Positions 18,055 through 26,142 of a DNA stretch of 64,000 bases are shown here, one piece after another. Location of the stretch: the NCBI GenBank assembly GCA_965226155.1, contig OZ245331.1:124001-188000 (forward strand). Reading direction: 5' to 3'. Position 1 is the first letter of the stretch. Each line of letters begins with the position of its first letter. The notes under the pieces were generated by a model. The model was not told the DNA's origin, did not search any database, and saw only the letters and a program-made list of their open reading frames with translations. The stretch comes from G965226155 sp965226155 (lineage in GTDB: Bacteria > Pseudomonadota > Gammaproteobacteria > Eutrophobiales > Eutrophobiaceae). Position numbers and translations under genes: made by a program.

Positions 18055-20847
18055 TTATGTCTTTCGCCGTTTTGTTTTGGCCCTTATCGCGGCCTCCAAT
18101 GGTGTGCGCATCTCCTCATAAAGTATGAAGAGATGCTCTACACGCTCACGCTCAGAAGCAAAACCAGTTCTGTGATAAAGCTTGTCCACTGCCCGGTCAA
18201 GCGCCTGATGCGTACGACGCAGATTAGGCGGCATCAGGTCAGGGTCATAAAGATCGGCTAGTGTTGCATCCGGATGTTTAGCACGGGCATCAAGTACAGC
18301 CTGTGCAAGTGGCTCCAATCTCGACAGGTCTTTATCCTTGGGTGGTAGCGGAAAAGTATTGTAGACAAGACCGATGGAATAGCGGTAATCGCTCTTTAAC
18401 CGTCCACCAACATGGCGTAGCCAAGCCATGTGCATGGCAGATGTCAATATGGTGAAGTCCGTCAGGCTGGCGTTCTGAAGGACAAATACGAGATCGCTGG
18501 GAATAGTCGGCGGTTCGAGCCAGCCAATCGGTACATACTCCCGGCGTTCGGAACTTACCTTGGGAACGACCAGGAACGGCGCGGAAGGAAGGACGTTGAC
18601 ATTGTAGCGCGTCGGGTAGTCGGCGATCGCCAAAGTGCTCTTACGCTTACTCTTCGCGCGATACTCGCGGACGGAAGCCATACGCGCTTGCACTCCGGGT
18701 AGCTCCTTCAAGACGGTTGGAGAAGCCTCTTGCAGAGCCAGAATCCAGCGCTTGCCGCCGTGCAGGTATTCCTGCGCCCCAACGTATGGCCGGAGAAAGG
18801 ATTCAGCATTCGGCTCCGATTCCAAAAACGCCGCGCGCTCCTCCGCAGTAAAGATATATTGCCGATTGTCAATTGGCTGCGTTCCACTTACCAACTTCCC
18901 CATTACGCTGATGGACCTGTTTTCCTCGCGCACCGTGAGATGCGGGTCTGCGAGCCCACCCGTACCGAAGAGATACGGCGAAAGCGTCGAATGGCTGCTT
19001 TCCTCCGGTTCGCCGTTGATATCGGGATAGGCGAACAGACGCCTTGCAGGTCGCGCGGCCTCCCGCTGGTCGAGACCAAGAATGACGACGTGCACATGCG
19101 CCTTGCCGCGCGCGTCCGAGCCCCAAGCGAAGGTGCGGTGTGCAAAAGCAATCTCCAGCCTGCACCGATTGAACAGGATCGCCCAGAGTTGTGCTACCTG
19201 TTCGCCTTGGGTAATCGAGTTGGTCGCGACGAAACCGATGCGGGCGCGTCCCGCCCGAACATACTCCCCTGCCTTGATGAACCATGCCGTCACATAGTCG
19301 AGTGTTCCACCGTTCCTGCCGAGCGCCGCGATCTGGCGCACCTGCGCGCGCTGCTCTGCCGTCTGGTACTTCGCCCCTCCGAAGGGCGGATTGCCGAACA
19401 CGAAGGAGCAGTCCTCCGGAAGCAGCAGGTCCGCCCAATTAGTTTCAAGCGCGTCCCCATGGACAATATGCGGCGATTTTTGCAACGGGATACGCGCATA
19501 AGTCAAACCGAATTCCAAGCTGAAGCGATTGTTCATGATGTGGTCCATCATCCACATTGCAGTCTCTGCGATACGGGCTGGAAACTCGCCAAGCTCGATG
19601 CCATAAAACTGATCTACGTCGATCAGCGACAAGGTTTTGAATGCATCGACCTGTCTACCATCGGGCGATTTGGGATGGATTTCCCTCAGCACTTCGATTT
19701 CAAGCATTCGCAACTCCCGGTAGGCGATGATCAGAAAGTTGCCGCAACCGCAAGCCGGATCGAAGAATGCCATCTCACCCAACCTTTCCTGAAACCGCCG
19801 GAGTTCGGCGACACGGCGGCTGTCCTTGCGAGATTTCAGTCGTGCAAACTCGGCGCGTAGATCGTCTATGAACAATGGCTCTATTACCTTCAGGATGTTT
19901 TTCTCGGTCGTGTAGTGAGCGCCCTGGGCACGGCGTTCCACTGGGTCCATCACGGACTGGAACAGCGCACCGAAGATGGCGGGCGAAATCTCCGACCAGT
20001 CGCAACGGCAAGCATCTAGCAATGCACCGCGCATGGCCGCGTTGAATGACGGAATACGCAACGACCCGTCGAACAGATCGCCGTTGACATAAGGAAACCG
20101 TGCAAGGTCTTCGTCAAGCGTGCTCTGGCGCACGGATTCCGGCGTGTCTAGCACCTGGAACAGTTGCGACAGCCACAGGCCAAGATCAGCTCCGTCTTCA
20201 CCGCTGCGGGTCTCCAGAAAGTCAAGGAATATGTCACGCGGTTCGAAGATGCCGGTGTCGTCCGCGAACAGGCAGAACACGATTCGCACTAGGAAACGCT
20301 CCAGGTCGTGACCCCTGTAGCCCGCTTTGTGGAGTGCATCATGCAATCGCCCGACCAGCTCGGCAGCCTTGACGTTTACCGGGTCCTGGTCACGGAACGT
20401 CCGACGCTGCACGCCAAGGATGAAGCCGAATGTCTCGACATGGCTGGGCAGATCGGTGAGCGGGAAGGCGACGGTCTGGCGTTCGTCTAGATCGTGGAGT
20501 TCGAAAGTCTTGAAGTCGCTGACTAGAATGTAGCGGGGACGCTCGTGCTCAGGCAGTGCGTCGAAATATTCCCCAGCCTGCCCATAAGCTTTGCTGAGAT
20601 TGCGCCCAGCGCTCTTCTGCTCGACGATCAGTACGCCCGGCCAGAACAAGTCGATGAAGCCTGAGCTGTTGTCCAGTTTCGAGACATGTGCTTCATAGCG
20701 CGCGACGCTACGCCGCCGCACTCCAAACACTTCGAAGAACTCGTTATAGAAACTCTGCGTCTCGCCTTGCTCATAGGATGCATCCCGCCATTCCTCAGCA
20801 AAGGTAGCAGCACGGGCGCGAACCTCGTTCCATGACAAGCGCATCAA
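18055..20847 (-). CDS. MmeI-type (type IIL) restriction endonuclease-methyltransferase fusion
   Basis: The 930-aa protein has the full order of a type IIL enzyme. The N-terminal nuclease shows D66 and E76-Q77-K78 (IDLFWPGVLIVEQKSAG). A helical spacer follows (RFLVRIVFCLFADDTGIF). The methyltransferase has SAM motif I DPACGCGNF (363-371) and catalytic NPPF (486-489). A C-terminal target-recognition region ends in helices (RYSIGLVYNTFPLPP). Such enzymes modify an adenine on one strand and cut about 20 bp away, all in one chain, so no partner gene is needed. Length is typical (about 920 aa) and the frame is intact. Base composition is GC-rich like the helicase operon and unlike the host genes to the right. 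Confidence 0.92.
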   Translation of the reverse strand: MMRLSWNEVRARAATFAEEWRDASYEQGETQSFYNEFFEVFGVRRRSVARYEAHVSKLDNSSGFIDLFWPGVLIVEQKSAGRNLSKAYGQAGEYFDALPEHERPRYILVSDFKTFELHDLDERQTVAFPLTDLPSHVETFGFILGVQRRTFRDQDPVNVKAAELVGRLHDALHKAGYRGHDLERFLVRIVFCLFADDTGIFEPRDIFLDFLETRSGEDGADLGLWLSQLFQVLDTPESVRQSTLDEDLARFPYVNGDLFDGSLRIPSFNAAMRGALLDACRCDWSEISPAIFGALFQSVMDPVERRAQGAHYTTEKNILKVIEPLFIDDLRAEFARLKSRKDSRRVAELRRFQERLGEMAFFDPACGCGNFLIIAYRELRMLEIEVLREIHPKSPDGRQVDAFKTLSLIDVDQFYGIELGEFPARIAETAMWMMDHIMNNRFSLEFGLTYARIPLQKSPHIVHGDALETNWADLLLPEDCSFVFGNPPFGGAKYQTAEQRAQVRQIAALGRNGGTLDYVTAWFIKAGEYVRAGRARIGFVATNSITQGEQVAQLWAILFNRCRLEIAFAHRTFAWGSDARGKAHVHVVILGLDQREAARPARRLFAYPDINGEPEESSHSTLSPYLFGTGGLADPHLTVREENRSISVMGKLVSGTQPIDNRQYIFTAEERAAFLESEPNAESFLRPYVGAQEYLHGGKRWILALQEASPTVLKELPGVQARMASVREYRAKSKRKSTLAIADYPTRYNVNVLPSAPFLVVPKVSSERREYVPIGWLEPPTIPSDLVFVLQNASLTDFTILTSAMHMAWLRHVGGRLKSDYRYSIGLVYNTFPLPPKDKDLSRLEPLAQAVLDARAKHPDATLADLYDPDLMPPNLRRTHQALDRAVDKLYHRTGFASERERVEHLFILYEEMRTPLEAAIRAKTKRRKT

Positions 20848-20876
20848 AATGTGTTGTCCGATATGCGTGGCTCGAA

Positions 20877-20895
20877 GCGTTGGGTTGTCAGTACC
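20877..20895 (+). repeat. Relic of an IS6-type terminal repeat
   Basis: The 19 bases GCGTTGGGTTGTCAGTACC match 17 of 19 bases at the right end of the IS6 element (5977-5995) in the same orientation. No other IS6 sequence is present. It lies just upstream of the MmeI-type gene. A matched second end suggests that an IS6 relative once bounded this stretch. Confidence 0.5.
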
Positions 20896-20943
20896 GGAAA
20901 TGAATACTGTCTATTCAGGTGAAGCTGTTTGTTGGGCGTCGTT

Positions 20944-21759
20944 TTAAATGACACGGCCTGCAACATAAGCATTAACGATTTCCTCTAAAATTTGATCTGA
21001 AATTTCAAAATAATCAAATAAAGTCAATAATGGAGTTACAAATTCCTTCACAAAACTTACTAACCCACCTTCTATCTTGCTTAGTTGAGTCGCTATTTCT
21101 GACTCGACTTCATTCTCGACACATGGGGCACGCTCACGTAGATTATTCCTATTTGGATTTGCTGCACCTAATATCCTCCCTTTTAATCCTCCATGCCGAA
21201 TAACGATATTGACAACGGTCGTTGGATCGATTTCGAGTCGATTGTATAACCTGGCACAATAAAGCAATACTTCTGTAACACGGACAATTCTCGTGTCAAA
21301 GAATATTTTTTGCGGGTCTTTTTTATCCTCAAAAATTGTCTTCAAAAGAAAATAATCACCATTTCTGCGAATAGTCCAGTAATCGTATGAAGCTTTTGAA
21401 TCGTATGAATCTGTTGCATCTACATGGACTTCTGCAACGATTCCATCCGCTTTTGGTCTTGGTCTATACTCGTCACGAGTCTCTAGGTAAATACCGATCG
21501 GCCAACCAAATGTAGAAATCGTGGAGTGACGAGCTGCACCATCAAGTTCTTTTTGATTTTTCCATGGTTTTGGTTGATTTAATGAAAAGCGCACTTCCAT
21601 AAAGCCACTTTTGCCAGTTGCCTGTAGCTTGGGTTTTGCGATATTTCTATGTGACTGAATCCACTCATTATCCCAAGGTGTTTCAGGTTGCTGTGGTGAG
21701 GGAGTCAGAACCACACGACGGCGCTCAATACGTTTTTTCCAGTTCATGTTTGAATTCAT
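20944..21759 (-). CDS. Hypothetical protein paired with deoxyribosyltransferase-like gene
   Basis: About 271 aa from the ATG at 21759 (MNSNMNWKKRIERRR), which follows GGAAAA at a good distance; an ATG at 21828 would overlap the upstream gene by over 100 bases. I do not recognise the family. The N-terminal third is basic and Pro-rich, the middle is beta-rich (YDYWTIRRNGDYFLLKTIFE), and the C-terminus is helical and acidic. No catalytic motif or transmembrane segment is visible. It overlaps the 3' end of the upstream gene by 35 bases, so the two are co-translated and probably work together. A sensor or immunity role is possible but not shown. Confidence 0.6.
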   Translation of the reverse strand: MNSNMNWKKRIERRRVVLTPSPQQPETPWDNEWIQSHRNIAKPKLQATGKSGFMEVRFSLNQPKPWKNQKELDGAARHSTISTFGWPIGIYLETRDEYRPRPKADGIVAEVHVDATDSYDSKASYDYWTIRRNGDYFLLKTIFEDKKDPQKIFFDTRIVRVTEVLLYCARLYNRLEIDPTTVVNIVIRHGGLKGRILGAANPNRNNLRERAPCVENEVESEIATQLSKIEGGLVSFVKEFVTPLLTLFDYFEISDQILEEIVNAYVAGRVI

Positions 21760-22138
21760 CAAGCTTTTCCGGATGCCAGTACAAAATATCGTATCCACTG
21801 AGATAAAAGTGAATTTTCGATCCTCCATTTTTGTAATTTTGGCTATCGTAATGATGATCTTCCCTGGCAGTCAATATCAAGTTTCGGAGTTTATCAATTC
21901 CCATTGTATAGCCCACTTCCAGATAACAATTGGGTCGCTCGTTTGTAAGGTCTGCAACAATAATCTCTGCTCTCTCTATAAATCCTATTATCTCGCTTTT
22001 TAACAATCCGCCTTGGTTATGTTTATCCACGCGTTTTGCTACAAGGCCACATGCACCAAGTGCGGGTACAATGGCTTGTTCACATACCGAATCTAATTCT
22101 GGATTACCGATCTGCATAATGATGAAAGCATCTGCCAT
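21725..22138 (-). CDS. Nucleoside 2-deoxyribosyltransferase/TIR-like protein
   Basis: The 137-aa protein has the Rossmann-like pattern shared by nucleoside 2-deoxyribosyltransferases and TIR-like NAD hydrolases. The strand MADAFIIMQIG is followed by helix and strand CGLVAKRVD. The core segment is ERAEIIVADLTNERPNCYLE, whose last residues carry the conserved Asp, Asn and Glu seen in such enzymes. Its usual role is breaking a nucleoside or NAD-type glycosidic bond. In defence islands, small proteins of this shape serve as effectors. It is the first gene of a two-gene unit with an unknown partner, located between an MmeI-type enzyme and a serine recombinase. Fold assignment is good; the defence role is inference. 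Confidence 0.65.
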   Translation of the reverse strand: MADAFIIMQIGNPELDSVCEQAIVPALGACGLVAKRVDKHNQGGLLKSEIIGFIERAEIIVADLTNERPNCYLEVGYTMGIDKLRNLILTAREDHHYDSQNYKNGGSKIHFYLSGYDILYWHPEKLDEFKHELEKTY

Positions 22139-22483
22139 TTTTTATTTCCGCATAGCTAAATGAGATAACTGTGTCGTATATAGAAATCTTCTGGCGACTT
22201 ACACTTTTTGACCTTTGTGCCCCGGATCTTCTGACGACTTACACCTTAGTAAGGGCGTCGGGTCCTGATGCTGGGAGCATAGCACAGCTTCAAATTTCGG
22301 GCAGACCGCCTGGACCACGCGCTTAGAGAAAGGTGGGGCAATTCATGATTGCTGCCCTAAATCCCAGTCCATCTCCAGATATAAGGACAATGACTGCTGT
22401 TCCCGAATTAAAGCGAAGATAACCGGCTGAATCAGCCGATAAGCGCCCTCTTTCACTGGCTTTCTGTGTCACGGCATGGATGA
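22139..22483. repeat. Gap with a pair of 19-bp direct repeats
   Basis: This 345-bp gap upstream of the DUF2924/recombinase pair has two copies of ATCTTCTG(G/A)CGACTTACAC, at 22186-22204 and 22226-22244, 40 bp apart, with one mismatch. They may be binding sites for the recombinase or the remains of an attachment site. The rest of the gap is GC-richer, and I see no gene in it. Confidence 0.5.
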
Positions 22484-22924
22484 ATGGTGGGTATGAGCAG
22501 CAACCCATCGTCCCGCCTGCCCTCCCTGACAGCCTTGACTCCGGCAGACTTCCCAACGCTGAAGGCATGGTATGAAAAGCTGGAAGGATATCCACCCCCG
22601 GTATCATTGAAACGTGACATGTTGAGGTTGCACCTCGGCTGGACAGTGCAAGTATTGCAAAAGAAGGATGATCCCCGGATACAACGGCAACGCTTACTGA
22701 AGAAAGCCCTGCAGACAAGGCCATCCCTTGCCCCGGCCTATTCCCCCGGGACACGCCTCATCCGGGAGTGGCAGGGGCAAACCCATGAGGTCACCGTCAT
22801 GGAATCAGGTTATTCATACCAGGGTCAACACTACCGTAGCCTGAGCAGTGTGGCAGGTGACATCACCGGTTCACATTGGTCCGGGCCCCGGTTCTTCCGG
22901 ATGGTAAAAGGGAGGGCTGCATGA
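22484..22924 (+). CDS. DUF2924 family protein
   Basis: The 146-aa protein ends with the DUF2924 pattern: GTRLIREWQGQTHEVTVMES, YRSLSSVAGDITGSHWSGPR and FFRM. DUF2924 genes are very often placed directly before a large serine recombinase on integrated elements, as here, and are thought to be accessory to it; the biochemical role is unknown. The stop overlaps the recombinase ATG (ATGA), showing translational coupling. The start is the ATG at 22484; a second ATG at 22493 is possible. Confidence 0.85.
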   Translation: MVGMSSNPSSRLPSLTALTPADFPTLKAWYEKLEGYPPPVSLKRDMLRLHLGWTVQVLQKKDDPRIQRQRLLKKALQTRPSLAPAYSPGTRLIREWQGQTHEVTVMESGYSYQGQHYRSLSSVAGDITGSHWSGPRFFRMVKGRAA

Positions 22925-24636
22925 CAATGATGTCCTCTAAACATAGACAGTGTGCCATCTATACCCGTAAATCCTCCGAGGAAGGGCTGGAACAAGCCTT
23001 TAATTCTTTAGATGCACAGAGGGAGGCCTGTGAATCTTATATCAAGAGTCAGCAACACGAAGGCTGGAAAGCCATATCCAAACACTATGATGACGGTGGC
23101 TTCTCCGGTGGGAATACAGAACGTCCTGGACTGACGCAACTCCTGGATGATATCAAGGCCGGAGACGTGGATGTGATTGTGGTATACAAGGTGGACAGGC
23201 TTTCCCGTTCCCTTGCGGACTTTGTCCGTCTCATTGAACTCTTTGATGAGCACCAAGTCTCCTTTGTCTCAGTCACCCAGCAGTTCAATACCTCGAGCTC
23301 CATGGGTCGATTGACGTTGAATGTGCTGCTGTCGTTTGCCCAGTTCGAACGGGAGGTCACAGGCGAGCGGATCCGGGACAAGATTACAGCCTCTAGGCGA
23401 AAAGGCATGTGGATGGGCGGTGTGGTACCACTGGGGTATGATGTGATGGATAAGATGCTTGTCGTAAATGAGAAAGAAGCAGAGACGGTACGGCATATCT
23501 ATACACGGTATCTCGCCCTGGGATGTGTCAGGCAGTTAAAGGAAGAATTGGATACCAAAGGCTATATCAGCAAAGTCCGTGCAGTGGAAGGAGTGCATGC
23601 GGGAGGCAGACCGTTCTCTCGGGGCGCTTTATATACCTTACTCAAGAATCCCATCTATATCGGGAAGGTAACCCATCAAGGAAGAAGGTACAAAGGACAG
23701 CATACCGCCCTCCTTGAGACCGCACTCTGGGATAAAGTGCAACAACGCTTAAATGAGAACAGACGCAAGCATCAGACCCGAAAATCTATCAAAGATCCCA
23801 GTCTCTTGGCAGGCCTGTTGTTCGATGATAACGGTCATCCGTTGAGTCCTTCCCATACCCGGAAGCAGAACCGGCGCTACCGGTATTATGTGAACCAGAC
23901 GGTCCTGCAGGAACGAGAGAAAGATGCGGGTTCAATACTACGCCTGCCTGCGAAAATCATTGAGACCCTGGTCATCCAACAACTCCTTTCACTCTGGAAG
24001 AACACCAGTAGCTTATTAAAGCTCTTAAGCGAGAAGTCTCTGTCTGCCAGTCAACAGGCTACACTACTTGACCGTGCTAAATCCCTGTTATCCGAGTGGG
24101 ATACCTTCACACCGCATCAGCAGATAATCTATTTGAAAACCATATTCCAAAAAATCATTATCCGCGGTGAAGGTGTCGATCTGCACATATCAACAGACGG
24201 GATGCTGGCGTGTCTGAACAATGCAACACTCACTGAGGAAATCCCTTATAAGGAAGCAGATATTCGGGTGGCCACCGTTCCTGCTAAACTGAAACGTTGT
24301 GGGATTGAAACACGGTTCATCGTGAAGAATGATATAGATCAATTCCCGCATGCGATATCTGTGAAGGCAATGCAGGACGCCTTACTGAAAGCCCTGCAAT
24401 GGCATGAAGGATTAGTCTCGGGAACAATTGAATCAACGGCTGCAATTGCAAAGAGTAAAGGGACAGCACAACGCTATATTGCGCGTATCCTGAAACTTGC
24501 CTTTCTTGCACCTGACATTATGGAAGCTATCCTACAAGGGAATATCCCCATTGATTGCACACTTGCCCGCTTAAGGAAAGGCTTCCCCATGGAGTGGGAT
24601 CGGCAAAGACAAGTCTTGGGCTTCACACCCCATTAA
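22921..24636 (+). CDS. Large serine recombinase
   Basis: The 571-aa site-specific recombinase has the catalytic Ser18 in IYTRKSSEEG, the resolvase core (VIVVYKVDRLSRSLADFVRL), the Arg-rich helix (FAQFEREVTGERIRDK), the recombinase domain (LKNPIYIGKVTHQGRRYKG) and a C-terminal coiled-coil region. It lacks clear cysteines for the usual zinc ribbon. GGGAGG lies seven bases ahead of the ATG at 22921; an ATG at 22927 is also usable. It probably moved the surrounding element. The tRNA-Ser gene 175 bp downstream marks the right edge of the island, although serine recombinases do not usually require tRNA targets. Confidence 0.92.
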   Translation: MTMMSSKHRQCAIYTRKSSEEGLEQAFNSLDAQREACESYIKSQQHEGWKAISKHYDDGGFSGGNTERPGLTQLLDDIKAGDVDVIVVYKVDRLSRSLADFVRLIELFDEHQVSFVSVTQQFNTSSSMGRLTLNVLLSFAQFEREVTGERIRDKITASRRKGMWMGGVVPLGYDVMDKMLVVNEKEAETVRHIYTRYLALGCVRQLKEELDTKGYISKVRAVEGVHAGGRPFSRGALYTLLKNPIYIGKVTHQGRRYKGQHTALLETALWDKVQQRLNENRRKHQTRKSIKDPSLLAGLLFDDNGHPLSPSHTRKQNRRYRYYVNQTVLQEREKDAGSILRLPAKIIETLVIQQLLSLWKNTSSLLKLLSEKSLSASQQATLLDRAKSLLSEWDTFTPHQQIIYLKTIFQKIIIRGEGVDLHISTDGMLACLNNATLTEEIPYKEADIRVATVPAKLKRCGIETRFIVKNDIDQFPHAISVKAMQDALLKALQWHEGLVSGTIESTAAIAKSKGTAQRYIARILKLAFLAPDIMEAILQGNIPIDCTLARLRKGFPMEWDRQRQVLGFTPH

Positions 24637-24810
24637 ATCCAGTAAGCGAACCTGCAAAAACCCCAAAAGAGAATCCGGTTAAATTCTCTGATTATATTGA
24701 TCAGGAGGATCGCTTAGTAAGCTAAGCAATTTCAAAACATCACACAATTCCCCGGACTATTTAACTATCTGGAGTCAGGCATGGCGTCTCTGACGAGAGA
24801 CCAGACTGTA

Positions 24811-24898
24811 TGGCGGAGAGGGTGGGATTCGAACCCACGGATCGCGGACGATCACTCGATTTCGAGTCGAGCACATTCGGCCTCTCTGTCACCTCTCC
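24811..24898 (-). tRNA. tRNA-Ser (anticodon CGA)
   Basis: The minus strand folds as a class II tRNA: acceptor GGAGAGG paired with CCTCTCC, anticodon stem CTCGA/TCGAG around loop CTCGAAA giving anticodon CGA, a long variable arm, the T-loop GGTTCGAATCC, and encoded CCA (24813-24811). It reads UCG serine codons. It lies between the recombinase element and IS30 copy A and looks intact. Confidence 0.96.
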
Positions 24899-24929
24899 AA
24901 TAATTGATGAAATCTTTCAAAAAAGAAAT

Positions 24930-25997
24930 CGTGAATTCAATTTGTAAGTGCAACTCAATTAGGTGGCACGAACGGCAAGCTGCGGTAGCATCCTTACCTT
25001 TCGTTCCAGCAAGAAAGAGAGGCACAGATGAGACACTACGCACAGCTTACCGAGCATCAACGTTACCAGATTTACGCCCTGATGAAAGCAGGACATACAC
25101 AAACGGAGATAGCCACCTTGATAGGCGTGCATAAATCTACTATTAGCCGTGAACTCAGACGCAACCGTGGCTTGAGAGGCTATCGACCCCGCCAAGCTCA
25201 GTTGCTCCGGCAAGCGCGTCGAGAAGCCAGCCAACAACAGCGACTCCCCACGACCTTGTGGGAGCGAGTAGAGGTCTGGCTGCGGGACGAATGGAGTCCT
25301 GAGCAAATCAGTGAACGGTTGCATAAACGAGAAGGTATCGCTCTGAGTCATGAATGGATATATCACTACATATACCAGGACAAGGCAGACGGCGGTGAGC
25401 TGTACCGGTACTTGCGTTGCCAGAAGAAACGAAAGAAGCGTTATGGTAGTTATCAACGTCGTGGGGTTCTGGTGAATCAGGGCAGCATTGATAAGCGTCC
25501 CTCCATTGTGAACAGGAAGACACGCAGCGGTGACTGGGAAGTGGACACCGTCATCGGCAAAGGCCATCGACAGGCGCTGGTCACCTTGAGCGAGCGCAAG
25601 TCGATGTACACCTTGATTGCACAGGTGAAACGACGAACTGCCTCTGCCGTCAGGCAAGCTATCGTGCGATTGTTGTCTAATATGAAGGCGTCGGTTCACA
25701 CGATCACCTCGGATAATGGAAAAGAATTTGCTGAGCATGAGGTTATTGCTCAACAATTGAACGCGGGGTTCTATTTTGCACATCCTTATGCCTCCTGGGA
25801 ACGGGGTTTAAATGAAAATATCAATGGTCTCATTCGACAGTACTTCCCAAAGAAAATGGACTTCAGCACGATTACACAAAAGCAGTTAAACTTGGTCATG
25901 AAAAAACTCAATCACCGTCCCAGAAAAACACTTAATTCAAAAACACTACATGAAGTCTTTTTTAACATCAACGTTGCACTTCAAAGTTGAATCCGCG
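24930..25997 (+). mobile_element. IS30-family element, copy A (1068 bp)
   Basis: The ends are imperfect inverted repeats of about 25 bp (left CGTGAATTCAATTTGTAAG, right ending CAAAGTTGAATCCGCG). The bases AAT directly flank both ends and form a 3-bp target duplication, as expected for IS30. It carries one intact transposase. Two more copies lie at 38727-39795 and 51405-52472. The site is 31 bp beyond the tRNA-Ser gene. Confidence 0.9.
25028..25990 (+). CDS. IS30-family transposase, copy A
   Basis: The 320-aa protein starts with the IS30 helix-turn-helix (LTEHQRYQIYALMKAGHTQT, then VHKSTISRELRRN) and ends with the DDE core: Asp in DWEVDTVIGKG, Asp in ITSDNGKEF, Glu in LNENINGLIRQ. It is uninterrupted and differs from copy C at a small number of residues, such as GLNEN for DLNEN. 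It cuts and inserts the element next to sites like its own ends. Confidence 0.95.
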   Translation: MRHYAQLTEHQRYQIYALMKAGHTQTEIATLIGVHKSTISRELRRNRGLRGYRPRQAQLLRQARREASQQQRLPTTLWERVEVWLRDEWSPEQISERLHKREGIALSHEWIYHYIYQDKADGGELYRYLRCQKKRKKRYGSYQRRGVLVNQGSIDKRPSIVNRKTRSGDWEVDTVIGKGHRQALVTLSERKSMYTLIAQVKRRTASAVRQAIVRLLSNMKASVHTITSDNGKEFAEHEVIAQQLNAGFYFAHPYASWERGLNENINGLIRQYFPKKMDFSTITQKQLNLVMKKLNHRPRKTLNSKTLHEVFFNINVALQS

Positions 25998-26142
25998 AAT
26001 GTATTCTTAGTCTATATTTCCTATGAAACTGATCATTCTACTGTATGGTCTAAAAAACAGATATGATTAGTTATATCTGGCTGTTGTCGTAGCGTGATGT
26101 TAAATATTACCAAAGTATATGGCTAAAGTTTAATATACATAC

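Noticed and set aside
18730..19860. 376-codon plus-strand frame inside the MmeI-type gene
   Set aside because: It is antisense to a gene with all catalytic motifs; long antisense frames are expected in GC-rich DNA.
22186..22244. CRISPR-like repeat pair
   Set aside because: Only two repeats with one 21-bp interval and no cas genes.
22323..22754. 143-codon minus-strand frame
   Set aside because: Antisense to the DUF2924 gene, which has a clear family signature.
24959..25783. Long minus-strand frame across IS30, repeated in the other copies
   Set aside because: It recurs only because the element recurs; the plus frame has the transposase motifs.
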